Of a DNA stretch of 24,949 bases, positions 1 to 6,378 are shown piece after piece. The DNA is taken from positions 1 through 24,949 of the forward strand of contig CAAGJI010000024.1 in assembly GCA_900770195.1 (NCBI GenBank), read 5' to 3'. The stretch's first letter is position 1; the number at the start of each line of letters is the position of its first letter. The position numbers and the translations under genes were made by a program. Below the pieces are notes generated by a model that saw only the letters and a list, made by a program, of their open reading frames with translations, had not been told where the DNA came from and did no database searches. This DNA comes from Oscillospiraceae bacterium. GTDB taxonomy: Bacteria; Bacillota; Clostridia; Oscillospirales; Ruminococcaceae.

Positions 1-1
1 A

Positions 2-112
2 GCAGTAACAACAGCTGGTGAAAAGACAACAACAGCAGTAACAACAACTGGTGAAAAGACAACAACAGCAGTAACAACAACTGGCGAAAAGACAACAACA
101 GCAGTAACAACA
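2..112 (+). repeat. 33-bp coding tandem repeat (AVTTTGEKTTT linker)
   Basis: Three full 33-bp units (2-34, 35-67, 68-100) and a 12-bp partial copy encode a threonine-rich linker with period AVTT(A/T)GEKTTT. Copies differ by only a few bases. More copies probably lie left of the window. Confidence 0.85.
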
Positions 113-835
113 GATACAAATGTAACAACAGGTACAAATGTAACAACAGATACAAATGTAACAACAGGTACAAATGTAACAACAGCATCAACAAATACAA
201 CAACAGCTGTAAAGAAGATAGAAGATGTAACCGTTGATGATATTAAAAATGTTACAATCGTTTATTCAGACGCCAAGGCTGGTGCAGGATTCTTCTTCTC
301 AGTAGATGACAGTGCTTATAACTTCAATGTTACAGCAACTTTGAAAAATCCTGAAGCATTTGGTAGAACAGCTAAGAACAACGTTGTAACACTTGATGCT
401 AAGAGCATTACATATAAATATAACAACAAGGATGTAACATCACCTGCTAAGACATTCCAGAAGGGTACAAATAAGTATGAGCTTGAAGTATTCTTAAAGG
501 GTAAGTCACTTAGCACTAAGGCTGTAGCTTATATTGGTGTAAGAGGCGATGCTAACCTTGACTATGCGGTAGATTCAAAGGATGCTATTAAGGTTCTTCA
601 GTATTATGCTGATGGAATTGCAGATACAAGTAAGGCACCTGTACTTTATGACAGCAAAGATGCAAATCTTGAAAAACTTGCTAAGATTCTTGGTAACGCT
701 GATCTTGATGGCAAGAGCATGACAGATGTTAGCATTCTCAATGCCAACGGAACAATCGATACTAAGGATGCAATCAGAATACTTCAGTACTTCGCTGATA
801 CTATTACAGCAGGCGATAAGGCTACCTGGAAGTAA
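2..835 (+). CDS. C-terminal part of an X-dockerin scaffoldin/CttA-like protein (5' end outside window)
   Basis: The frame is open from base 2 to a TAA at 833-835, giving 277 residues with no start in the window; the ATG at 341 lies inside a domain and is not a start. Residues 1-72 are a threonine-rich linker made of short repeats. Residues about 75-178 look like an X module. From about 181 to the end is a dockerin: first loop GDANLDYAVDSKDA followed by an IKVLQYYADGI helix, and a second loop that is lengthened by an insertion (NADLDG ... NGTIDTKDA) before IRILQYFADTI. Inserted dockerin loops next to an X module are known from the R. flavefaciens CttA/ScaB X-dockerins that bind the ScaE cohesin. 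The next gene encodes a cohesin with a wall anchor, so this is probably its ligand. Whether the missing part holds cellulose-binding modules (CttA) or cohesins (ScaB) cannot be seen here. Confidence 0.82.
   Translation, partial: AVTTAGEKTTTAVTTTGEKTTTAVTTTGEKTTTAVTTDTNVTTGTNVTTDTNVTTGTNVTTASTNTTTAVKKIEDVTVDDIKNVTIVYSDAKAGAGFFFSVDDSAYNFNVTATLKNPEAFGRTAKNNVVTLDAKSITYKYNNKDVTSPAKTFQKGTNKYELEVFLKGKSLSTKAVAYIGVRGDANLDYAVDSKDAIKVLQYYADGIADTSKAPVLYDSKDANLEKLAKILGNADLDGKSMTDVSILNANGTIDTKDAIRILQYFADTITAGDKATWK
113..184 (+). repeat. 18-bp coding tandem repeat ((D/G)TNVTT linker)
   Basis: Four 18-bp units alternate GAT and GGT as first codon and encode DTNVTT/GTNVTT. They continue the threonine-rich linker directly before the X module. 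Confidence 0.85.
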
Positions 836-870
836 TTCAGAATTAAAATTCATATCTAACTGAGTGTTAT

Positions 871-896
871 TGCGGGTTTGCTCCTGCAGATCCGCA
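871..896 (+). other. Hairpin between the X-dockerin gene and scaE-like gene
   Basis: TGCGGG at 871-876 can pair with TCCGCA at 891-896 (one G-T pair), with a further possible TGC/GCA pairing in the loop. No T-run follows, so it may be an mRNA processing or stability element rather than a terminator. The 105-bp gap (836-940) holds no other clear signal except the AAAGGA ribosome site at 925-930. Confidence 0.35.
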
Positions 897-940
897 TTTA
901 ACATAAATTAAAAATTTTTATTTGAAAGGAAAAATTTAAA

Positions 941-1783
941 ATGAAAACATTAAAAAGAACTCTCGTTGCACTCGCAGCACTTACAGTTGCTTCAATGAGC
1001 ATGACAGCAGTTGCTTCAGCAGCAGATGAAGCTACAACAGAAGCAGCAGCTACAACAGAAGCAGCAGCTACAACAGAAGCAGCAGCTACAACAGAAGCAG
1101 CAGCAACAACAGAAGCAGCAGCTACAACAGAAGCAGCAGCAACAACAGCAGCAGCAGCAACAACAGCAGCAGCAACAACAGCAGCAGCAGAAGCTGATAA
1201 CAAGGGTGATGCTTCAGCAGCTACAGTTATCACAGTTGGCACAGTAACAGTTAAGCCAGGTACAGCTTCAGCTTCAGTTCCTGTAACAATTTCAGGTAAC
1301 GTTGGTTTTGCTGGTACAGGTTTCAAGTATACTTTCGACAAGGCTCTTACATTTAAGTCAGTTAAGGGCGATCTTATCGGCTCACCTGTAAAGAGTGTTG
1401 CTGGTAACGTTGTTGCTCTTACATCAGCTGGTTCAGAAGATGTAAAGGATAATGGTACACTTTATACTCTTACATTTGATCTTCCTAAGGATGCTAAGGC
1501 TGGCGACGTATTCAATATTGCTGGTTCACTCAAGCAGTTCGCAAATGCTGATACAAAGGACGTTGCAGTTAAGGTTGTTGACGGTGCTATCAAGGTAGAA
1601 GACGAAAAGGCAGCTACAACAGTAGCAGCTACAACAGCAGCTTCAACAACAAAGGCAGCTAAGAAGACAGTTAAGAAGGCTGGTTCATCACCTGCAACAG
1701 GTGAAGCTCTTCCTATCGCTGGTGCAGCAGCAGCAGTTGCAGTAATCGGCGGCGTTGCAATCGCTTCAAGAAAGAGAAAGTAA
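941..1783 (+). CDS. scaE: Cohesin-containing, sortase-anchored cellulosome anchor protein (ScaE-like)
   Basis: This 280-residue protein probably ties cellulosome components to the cell wall. It starts at ATG 941 behind AAAGGA. Residues 1-27 are a signal peptide ending in ASA. Residues 31-83 are an Ala/Thr repeat linker (ATTEAA). Residues about 93-220 look like a single cohesin: a beta-rich module starting VITVGTVTVKPGTAS and ending VAVKVVDGAIKV. A second Ala/Thr/Lys linker leads to a sorting signal: SPATG at 250-254, a hydrophobic stretch and the RKRK tail. SPATG is a variant of the LPXTG box. In R. flavefaciens the last gene of the sca cluster, scaE, encodes just such a single-cohesin sortase substrate, and it binds X-dockerins of the kind encoded directly upstream. 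The assignment rests on architecture and neighbourhood; the cohesin call is by pattern, not by a search. Confidence 0.72.
   Translation: MKTLKRTLVALAALTVASMSMTAVASAADEATTEAAATTEAAATTEAAATTEAAATTEAAATTEAAATTAAAATTAAATTAAAEADNKGDASAATVITVGTVTVKPGTASASVPVTISGNVGFAGTGFKYTFDKALTFKSVKGDLIGSPVKSVAGNVVALTSAGSEDVKDNGTLYTLTFDLPKDAKAGDVFNIAGSLKQFANADTKDVAVKVVDGAIKVEDEKAATTVAATTAASTTKAAKKTVKKAGSSPATGEALPIAGAAAAVAVIGGVAIASRKRK
1031..1189 (+). repeat. 18-bp satellite encoding ATTEAA repeats in scaE
   Basis: Six near-identical 18-bp units (from 1031 to 1138) encode ATTEAA; three degenerate units rich in GCA/ACA follow to about 1189. The near-identity at the DNA level makes length change by slippage likely. 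Confidence 0.85.
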
Positions 1784-1822
1784 TTCTAACTGAATTTACA
1801 TCATCTTTTAAAGAGTAATTTT

Positions 1823-1855
1823 AGAGGTACACTTCGGTGTGCCTCTTTTTGTTTT
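1823..1855 (+). terminator. Rho-independent terminator after the scaE-like gene
   Basis: AGAGGTACAC (1823-1832) and GTGTGCCTCT (1837-1846) form a 10-bp stem with a TTCG tetraloop, followed by a T-rich run. It closes the scaffoldin transcript. Confidence 0.92.
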
Positions 1856-1897
1856 ATTCGAGAGTTGTTTTTAATATAAATATATTGAGGTGGTAAA

Positions 1898-3238
1898 ATG
1901 AAAACTGCAATATATTTAAGGCAATCACTTGAAAAAGAGGGGTCTTTGTCTATATTTGGACAGAAAGAAATGTGTTTGAAATTCGCTCAAAATAAGGAAA
2001 ATATTGAGATTTATTCGGATAAAGGCTGGAGTGGCAAAAATACTTCAAGACCTGCTTTCGAAAAAATGATGGAAGATGTTGAGGCAAATAAAATTGACAA
2101 AATTATAATATACAGATTCGACAGAATTTCCCGTTCACTTTCGGATTTTGTTAAAATTCAGGAAAAACTTGAAAAATATAATGTGCATCTTTTTTCGTGT
2201 TCAGAAAATTTCGATACATCAACTGAAATAGGCAAATTTATGCTGCGAATTTTAATAATGTTTGCTGAAATGGAAAGAAAAGCAATAGTTCAGCGAATAT
2301 CTGACAACTACAAAATCAGGGCATCTGAGATGAAATATCTTGGCGGAAAAGTTCCTTTTGGATATAAAATTTGTTGCAATGAGGGTGAAAAATATATAAT
2401 TGAAAATAAAAACGAATCGGAAATTGTCAGGAATATTTTTGATATTTACTTGAATAAAGCCAAAAATTGTGAGAAAACATCTCGGATTGTAAACGAAAAA
2501 TATGATTTATCAAAGAAATTTTCGGGAAGCAGCATTTTGAAAATATTGAAAAATGTTATATATGTTGAAAGTGGAGAAAATGTTGAAAACTTTTTTAAAA
2601 GCACCAATTTGAAATTGAATTTTAATGAAAAAAACAATTATAATGGCTATATCAAGGTAAAAAATGAAATATATCCATCCCAACACAGCGGCTTTATAAA
2701 TGAAAATTTGTGGATTGAAACCCAAAAACTTATTAAATATCAGGGGAAAAATAAAAACCTTGGCAAAGGTGAAACATCTTTTCTTCAGGGGATGATTTTA
2801 TGTGAAAAATGTGCAGGAAGTGTTTATGTGAAATCAAACGGAAGAGGAAATTTTTACTTGCAATGTCAGGGGAAACGTTCCTTGATTTGTGATGGATATA
2901 AAGCCCTGAAAACAGGCATTATTGAAAATATTTTTTTTGAAGCTGTCTGCAATAAAATTGTTGAAATGAATCTGATTGGAAGGAAAAATATTTTAAATAC
3001 ATTCACAGACAACTTAAAACTTGAAAAAAATGCTAAAGAATTCAAAAAAACATACAACAAAAGAAAAAAAGAATTTGAAAAAATGCATAGTAAAAATATC
3101 CCTGATTCAAGGGAAATTCTCGCTGATTTGAAACTTAAATGGAAAATGATTAAGACTGATGATAAAAGAGAAATTGTCAGGGAATTTGTCGACCACGCTT
3201 CTTTGAATAATGAACAGATAACCATTTTTATGAAATGA
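1898..3238 (+). CDS. Large serine recombinase (resolvase/integrase family)
   Basis: This 446-residue site-specific recombinase has the serine-recombinase catalytic domain at residues 1-140: the nucleophile motif YLRQS with Ser10, and YRFDRISRS carrying the active-site arginines. A recombinase domain follows (about 150-260, GGKVPFGYK), then a C4 zinc ribbon with Cys302, Cys305, Cys323 and Cys331, and a lysine-rich, probably coiled-coil C-terminus. The length is at the short end for large serine integrases. The start ATG 1898 sits behind GAGGTGG (1887-1893). No phage or conjugation gene is nearby. Its stop codon touches a fragment of dpaA, so it is probably the excisionase/integrase of an element inserted in dpaA, comparable to SpoIVCA of the skin element. 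It is more AT-rich than the scaffoldin genes. Certain as a serine recombinase; the target is inferred. Confidence 0.95.
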   Translation: MKTAIYLRQSLEKEGSLSIFGQKEMCLKFAQNKENIEIYSDKGWSGKNTSRPAFEKMMEDVEANKIDKIIIYRFDRISRSLSDFVKIQEKLEKYNVHLFSCSENFDTSTEIGKFMLRILIMFAEMERKAIVQRISDNYKIRASEMKYLGGKVPFGYKICCNEGEKYIIENKNESEIVRNIFDIYLNKAKNCEKTSRIVNEKYDLSKKFSGSSILKILKNVIYVESGENVENFFKSTNLKLNFNEKNNYNGYIKVKNEIYPSQHSGFINENLWIETQKLIKYQGKNKNLGKGETSFLQGMILCEKCAGSVYVKSNGRGNFYLQCQGKRSLICDGYKALKTGIIENIFFEAVCNKIVEMNLIGRKNILNTFTDNLKLEKNAKEFKKTYNKRKKEFEKMHSKNIPDSREILADLKLKWKMIKTDDKREIVREFVDHASLNNEQITIFMK

Positions 3239-3247
3239 TGTCATCAT
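3235..3247. other. 13-bp palindrome at the recombinase/dpaA junction, candidate att half-site
   Basis: ATGATG-T-CATCAT is an odd-length palindrome that covers the TGA stop of the recombinase and the first bases of the dpaA fragment. Large serine recombinases cross over inside imperfect inverted repeats, so the attachment core could lie here or slightly to the right (to about 3265). Inferred only. Confidence 0.35.
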
Positions 3248-3337
3248 AAACACACCTCTCCCGGATACACCGCACCCAAATCGGCAGGGCATTTTATTGC
3301 CGAAGAAATTTACAGAATTATGGAGAATTGTTTATGA
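3239..3337 (+). pseudogene. dpaA: 3' fragment of dpaA (dipicolinate synthase subunit A), cut off by the recombinase element
   Basis: After the recombinase stop the frame stays open for 32 codons to TGA 3335-3337 and encodes, without a start codon, SPGYTAPKSAGHFIAEEIYR near its C-terminus. This resembles the end of SpoVFA/DpaA proteins, which close with a PG..APK(T/S)AG motif and a final helix. Its stop overlaps the ATG of dpaB by ATGA, as expected of a dpaA-dpaB pair. The other roughly 260 residues of DpaA are absent from the window. Only 42 bp separate the terminator at 1855 from the recombinase start, so they are not just upstream. The gene is therefore interrupted. Either it is rejoined by excision in the mother cell or it is dead. 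The homology is recognised by motif and context. Confidence 0.72.
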
Positions 3338-3918
3338 ATTATGATTTCAGAGGAATGAGAATTGGTTATGTTCTGACCGGTTCTTTTTGCACATTGAAAA
3401 AAAGTCTTGAACAGATTAAAAGACTTAAAGAGATGAATGCAGAAATAATTCCGGTTTTGTCCGAAAACACGGCATCTTTTGATACAAGATTTTATAAAGC
3501 ATCGCAGCTTGCAGAAGATGTGACATCAATTTGCGGAAGAAAACCTTTTACAACAATTGTTGAAACTGAACCTTTTGGTCCAAAAGATTATGCGGATATT
3601 TTGGTCGTTGCACCCTGCACATCGAACACTTTGGGAAAAATTGTTCACGGAATAAATGACACAAGTGCGACAATGGCTGTCAAATCTCATTTGAGGAAAA
3701 ATAAACCCGTCGTCCTTGCTGTTGCAACGAATGATGCACTTTCACAAAGTGCTGAAAATATCGGTGCTGCTTTAAAGATGAAAAAAATTTTTCTTGTTCC
3801 TATGACAGAAGATGACCCTTTGAACAAACCCAATTCAATGGTTGCAAATTTTGAAAAAATTCCTGACACAATTGCACTTGCAGCGGCGGGAATTGATATG
3901 CGTCCTTTAATAATTTAA
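3334..3918 (+). CDS. dpaB: Dipicolinate synthase subunit B
   Basis: This 194-residue flavoprotein-fold protein (B. subtilis SpoVFB is about 200) is the B subunit of dipicolinate synthase, which oxidises the lysine-pathway intermediate hydroxy-tetrahydrodipicolinate to dipicolinic acid for the spore core. Visible signatures are MRIGYVLTGSFCTL at the N-terminus, CTSNTLGKIVHGINDT, and AVKSHLRKNKPVVLAVATND. The start is ATG 3334, not the TTG at 3328: GGAG at 3322-3325 has good spacing only to 3334, and the ATG overlaps the TGA of the dpaA fragment. The gene is intact, which implies an endospore former, but its normal partner and promoter are separated from it by the recombinase element. Without excision only read-through from the recombinase would express it. 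Confidence 0.93.
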   Translation: MNYDFRGMRIGYVLTGSFCTLKKSLEQIKRLKEMNAEIIPVLSENTASFDTRFYKASQLAEDVTSICGRKPFTTIVETEPFGPKDYADILVVAPCTSNTLGKIVHGINDTSATMAVKSHLRKNKPVVLAVATNDALSQSAENIGAALKMKKIFLVPMTEDDPLNKPNSMVANFEKIPDTIALAAAGIDMRPLII

Positions 3919-3958
3919 AATTCTAAAATAATAGATTAATAATATTGATAAAAAATTA

Positions 3959-3967
3959 TGCTATAAT
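3959..3967 (+). promoter_or_regulatory. Probable extended -10 promoter for the AEC transporter
   Basis: TGCTATAAT gives an extended -10 box (TATAAT 3962-3967) about 50 bp before the start. No good -35 lies at 17 bp; the TTGATA at 3945-3950 is too close. No terminator is evident between dpaB and here. Confidence 0.45.
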
Positions 3968-4020
3968 TATATGGTAAGTTGCACATATGCTGCTTGAAAT
4001 TTTCTTTTGGAGGTAAAAAA

Positions 4021-4938
4021 ATGACTTTAACAGTGTTGAATCAGACAATTACAATGTTCCTTTTGATAATTGTTGGCGTTATATGTGCAAAAATTAATAT
4101 GCTTTCAGAAAAAACCTGCAAACAGCTTTCAAAGCTTCTTTTGCAGATTGTAAATCCTGCAATGATATTTATAGCATATAACAAAAAATTTGAATCTGCA
4201 CTGCTTGAAAATCTGCTTTTTACGCTTCTTTTTTCAGCAATTGCTATGATTGCCGCTGTTGTCACCGCCTATATTTTCATAAGAAAAAAAGATGGCAGGG
4301 AAACAGAAATTGAAAGATTTTCTGTTATATACAGCAACTGCGGATTTATGGGTATACCGCTTATAAATGCAATGTATGGCTATGATGGAGTTTTTTATCT
4401 GACTGCCTATCTTACAGCTTTTAATCTTTGCGTATGGAGTCATGGCGTTATTATGATGTCTGGTAAAAAAGATTTTAAATCTGTTTTAAAGGTATTTTAT
4501 TCAACAACAATGATAGCAATTTTTCTCGGTCTTATAAGATTTGTGACGCAGATTGAACTTCCGGAGGTTTTGACAAATGCAATAACTCATATTGCAAATA
4601 TGAACACACCTCTTGCAATGATTGTTTCAGGCGGAACAATTGCAAGAAGCGGATTTTTTAAAGGTCTGAAAAAGTGGCGTGTTTATTATTGTTCAGTCAT
4701 AAAACTTGTTGCTATACCTCTTTTTGTCCTTGCTATTGTTGCGTTTGTGCCTATAGATCCTGTTGTAAAGGCGGTTGTTGTAATGGCATCAGCTGCACCA
4801 TCTGCATCAATGGGAACTTTATTTGCACTGCAATATGATAAAAATGCGGACTATGCTTCGGAAATTTTTGCGATTTCAACAATTCTTTCAATTGCAACAA
4901 TGCCTCTTATGACTAAAATTATGACAGCTGTAGTATGA
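4021..4938 (+). CDS. AEC-family (auxin efflux carrier-like) membrane transporter
   Basis: This 305-residue integral membrane protein has about ten hydrophobic segments in two five-helix halves separated by a charged loop (RKKDGRETEIERF). Family hallmarks are LSKLLLQIVNPAMIF in the first half, SNCGFMGIPL in the middle and SAAPSASMGTLFA near the end. AEC/Mem_trans proteins of bacteria export or import small organic acids such as malate or malonate; the substrate cannot be read here. ATG 4021 is preferred to the upstream in-frame TTG at 3979 because GGAGG at 4009-4013 precedes it at the right distance and the N-terminus then starts at the first membrane helix. The ROK-like regulator 62 bp downstream has no terminator between, so the two may be co-transcribed. 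Confidence 0.88.
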   Translation: MTLTVLNQTITMFLLIIVGVICAKINMLSEKTCKQLSKLLLQIVNPAMIFIAYNKKFESALLENLLFTLLFSAIAMIAAVVTAYIFIRKKDGRETEIERFSVIYSNCGFMGIPLINAMYGYDGVFYLTAYLTAFNLCVWSHGVIMMSGKKDFKSVLKVFYSTTMIAIFLGLIRFVTQIELPEVLTNAITHIANMNTPLAMIVSGGTIARSGFFKGLKKWRVYYCSVIKLVAIPLFVLAIVAFVPIDPVVKAVVVMASAAPSASMGTLFALQYDKNADYASEIFAISTILSIATMPLMTKIMTAVV

Positions 4939-5000
4939 TGGGTAGAGATATAGGATATTAACAGTATTTACATTTTAATAGAAAATGCGAGGTTAAGAAA

Positions 5001-6221
5001 ATGTCTGTAGAATTAAAAAAATATAATACTTTCAGAGTTATAAAAAAAATAGTGAGGGATGGTCCTGTTTCAAAAAGTGATATAAGGGATTCACTTTTGC
5101 TTACAAATGCTTCTATTCTTTCAAGAACAAATGAACTTGCAGCTAAAAATCTTGTAGTTGCAATAGGATATGAGAAAAAGGCAGGAAACAAATCTGTAAA
5201 AGGAAGATACAGCAATTTGCTTGATACAAATGATTCTGTCTGTTTTACATTTGGATTTTTGATTGAAAAAGATGCAATTACAGGTGTCCTTTCGACTTTG
5301 AAACTTAAAATTCTTGAAAAAATAAAATATAATATTTCAAATTTGTCGATTGACACAGCAGTTAATATGATAAAAAAAATATACAACGATTTTCTGGAAC
5401 ACAGTTGCCTTAACAGCAGTGATATAGTCGGTTCATCCGTTGCTGTTTCAGAAAAATGCTATAAAGAAATTGAAATTGAAAAATGCAATGATAAAATATC
5501 TTTTGAAAAGTTTGAAAAAGCTTTAAAAGAAAATATAAACAGCAGATTTTATGTAACATCGATTTCAACAGCACTTGGGGTGTATTATTTTGATAAGAGT
5601 TTTTCTTCAAAAGTAACACCTCAAAAATATAAAGTTATGCTTTTTGATTTTAAAGAATCACAAACAATAACTTATGTTCAGTTTTACACAGGTTTGCAAT
5701 TTCTTGATGTGATTGAAAAGAGTCTTAAATCATGCATATTGAAATATGATTATACAAATGTTGAAAATAGTGAAATCCTGAAAAAAGGAACGGTTTCCTA
5801 TGAAATAAATCCGAAAAATATTATAAATGATGTGTATAGCGACAGTGAATGTACGCCTGAAGTGGCAAAAATTTGCGAAAGTGCATTTAAAAAGGATATG
5901 TATGCCCATTATTTGCAGACAATTGGGCATCTTTTAGCAGTCAAAGAACCCCTTGCAATAAAATATATGAAGAGAAAATTAAGTGGTCTTGCAGTTTTGA
6001 TTTATAATATGCTTTCAACTTTTTCAGCTGATAAAGTAATTGTTACTGATTTTGTTCTTTCAGGTTATTTGTTTCCTCTTTTCAAGGAATCGGTAATGGA
6101 ACTTTTCAATGAAAAAGTTTATAACAGTATTGAATTTGCGGAAGATGATGAAGCTATTTTAAAAGGTGCATCAATTAATGCATTCAATATGGGATTTATT
6201 CCTTATTATTATGAAAGCTGA
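5001..6221 (+). CDS. Degenerate ROK/NagC-XylR-like transcriptional regulator
   Basis: This 406-residue protein has an N-terminal winged-helix module (residues about 6-60: FRVIKKIVRDGPVSKSDIRD, then a recognition helix and NELAAKNLVVAIG), typical of the repressors in the ROK family. The rest follows the ROK length and ends in the family-like EAILKGASINAFNMGF. However, the phosphate-binding DxGxT signature and the CxCGxxGCxE zinc motif are not visible, so sugar phosphorylation is unlikely and the body probably only senses a ligand or has decayed. It starts at ATG 5001 behind GAGG (4989-4992). Its target may be the AEC gene upstream. The family call rests on the HTH, the length and the C-terminal motif. 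Confidence 0.68.
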   Translation: MSVELKKYNTFRVIKKIVRDGPVSKSDIRDSLLLTNASILSRTNELAAKNLVVAIGYEKKAGNKSVKGRYSNLLDTNDSVCFTFGFLIEKDAITGVLSTLKLKILEKIKYNISNLSIDTAVNMIKKIYNDFLEHSCLNSSDIVGSSVAVSEKCYKEIEIEKCNDKISFEKFEKALKENINSRFYVTSISTALGVYYFDKSFSSKVTPQKYKVMLFDFKESQTITYVQFYTGLQFLDVIEKSLKSCILKYDYTNVENSEILKKGTVSYEINPKNIINDVYSDSECTPEVAKICESAFKKDMYAHYLQTIGHLLAVKEPLAIKYMKRKLSGLAVLIYNMLSTFSADKVIVTDFVLSGYLFPLFKESVMELFNEKVYNSIEFAEDDEAILKGASINAFNMGFIPYYYES

Positions 6222-6276
6222 ATTTATTTTAAAACTAAAAAAAATAGTTTAAAATATTAAAAATATCATGTATTAC

Positions 6277-6305
6277 TTGCAAAAGGTGACATTATGTGAT
6301 ATAAT
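6277..6305 (+). promoter_or_regulatory. Sigma-A promoter of the aspartate aminotransferase gene
   Basis: TTGCAA (6277-6282), a 17-bp spacer and TATAAT (6300-6305). Transcription should start near 6312, leaving a 67-nt leader. Confidence 0.8.
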
Positions 6306-6318
6306 ATAACAGATGTCG

Positions 6319-6330
6319 CAGTTATAACTG
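6319..6330. promoter_or_regulatory. 12-bp perfect palindrome just after the promoter, possible operator
   Basis: CAGTTATAACTG lies about 7-18 bp after the expected transcription start of the aminotransferase gene. Its place suits a repressor site or a small 5' hairpin. No regulator is assigned. Confidence 0.4.
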
Positions 6331-6378
6331 TGAAATAAATTGCAGAAAAAGCAAAGAGAATATTAAGGAGTAGCATTT

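Noticed and set aside
2..184. Direct repeats that could suggest a CRISPR array
   Set aside because: The repeats are contiguous, have no spacers and keep an open reading frame.
1011..1247. Gln-rich open frame inside scaE
   Set aside because: It is the +1 frame of the ACA/GCA-rich repeat, with no ribosome site; the scaE frame has signal peptide, cohesin and sortase signal.
898..1341. Ala/Val-rich open frame antisense to scaE
   Set aside because: It is the complement of the Ala/Thr repeat and lacks a ribosome site and domain.
1898..3238. Recombinase as part of a prophage or conjugative element
   Set aside because: No phage structural, replication or transfer gene is seen on either side within the window.
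3328..3333. TTG start for dpaB two codons upstream
   Set aside because: The ribosome site GGAG (3322-3325) is only 2 bp away, and the ATGA overlap with the dpaA fragment fixes ATG 3334.
3979..4020. TTG start for the AEC transporter giving 14 extra residues
   Set aside because: GGAGG at 4009-4013 serves ATG 4021, and the added residues contain no family feature.
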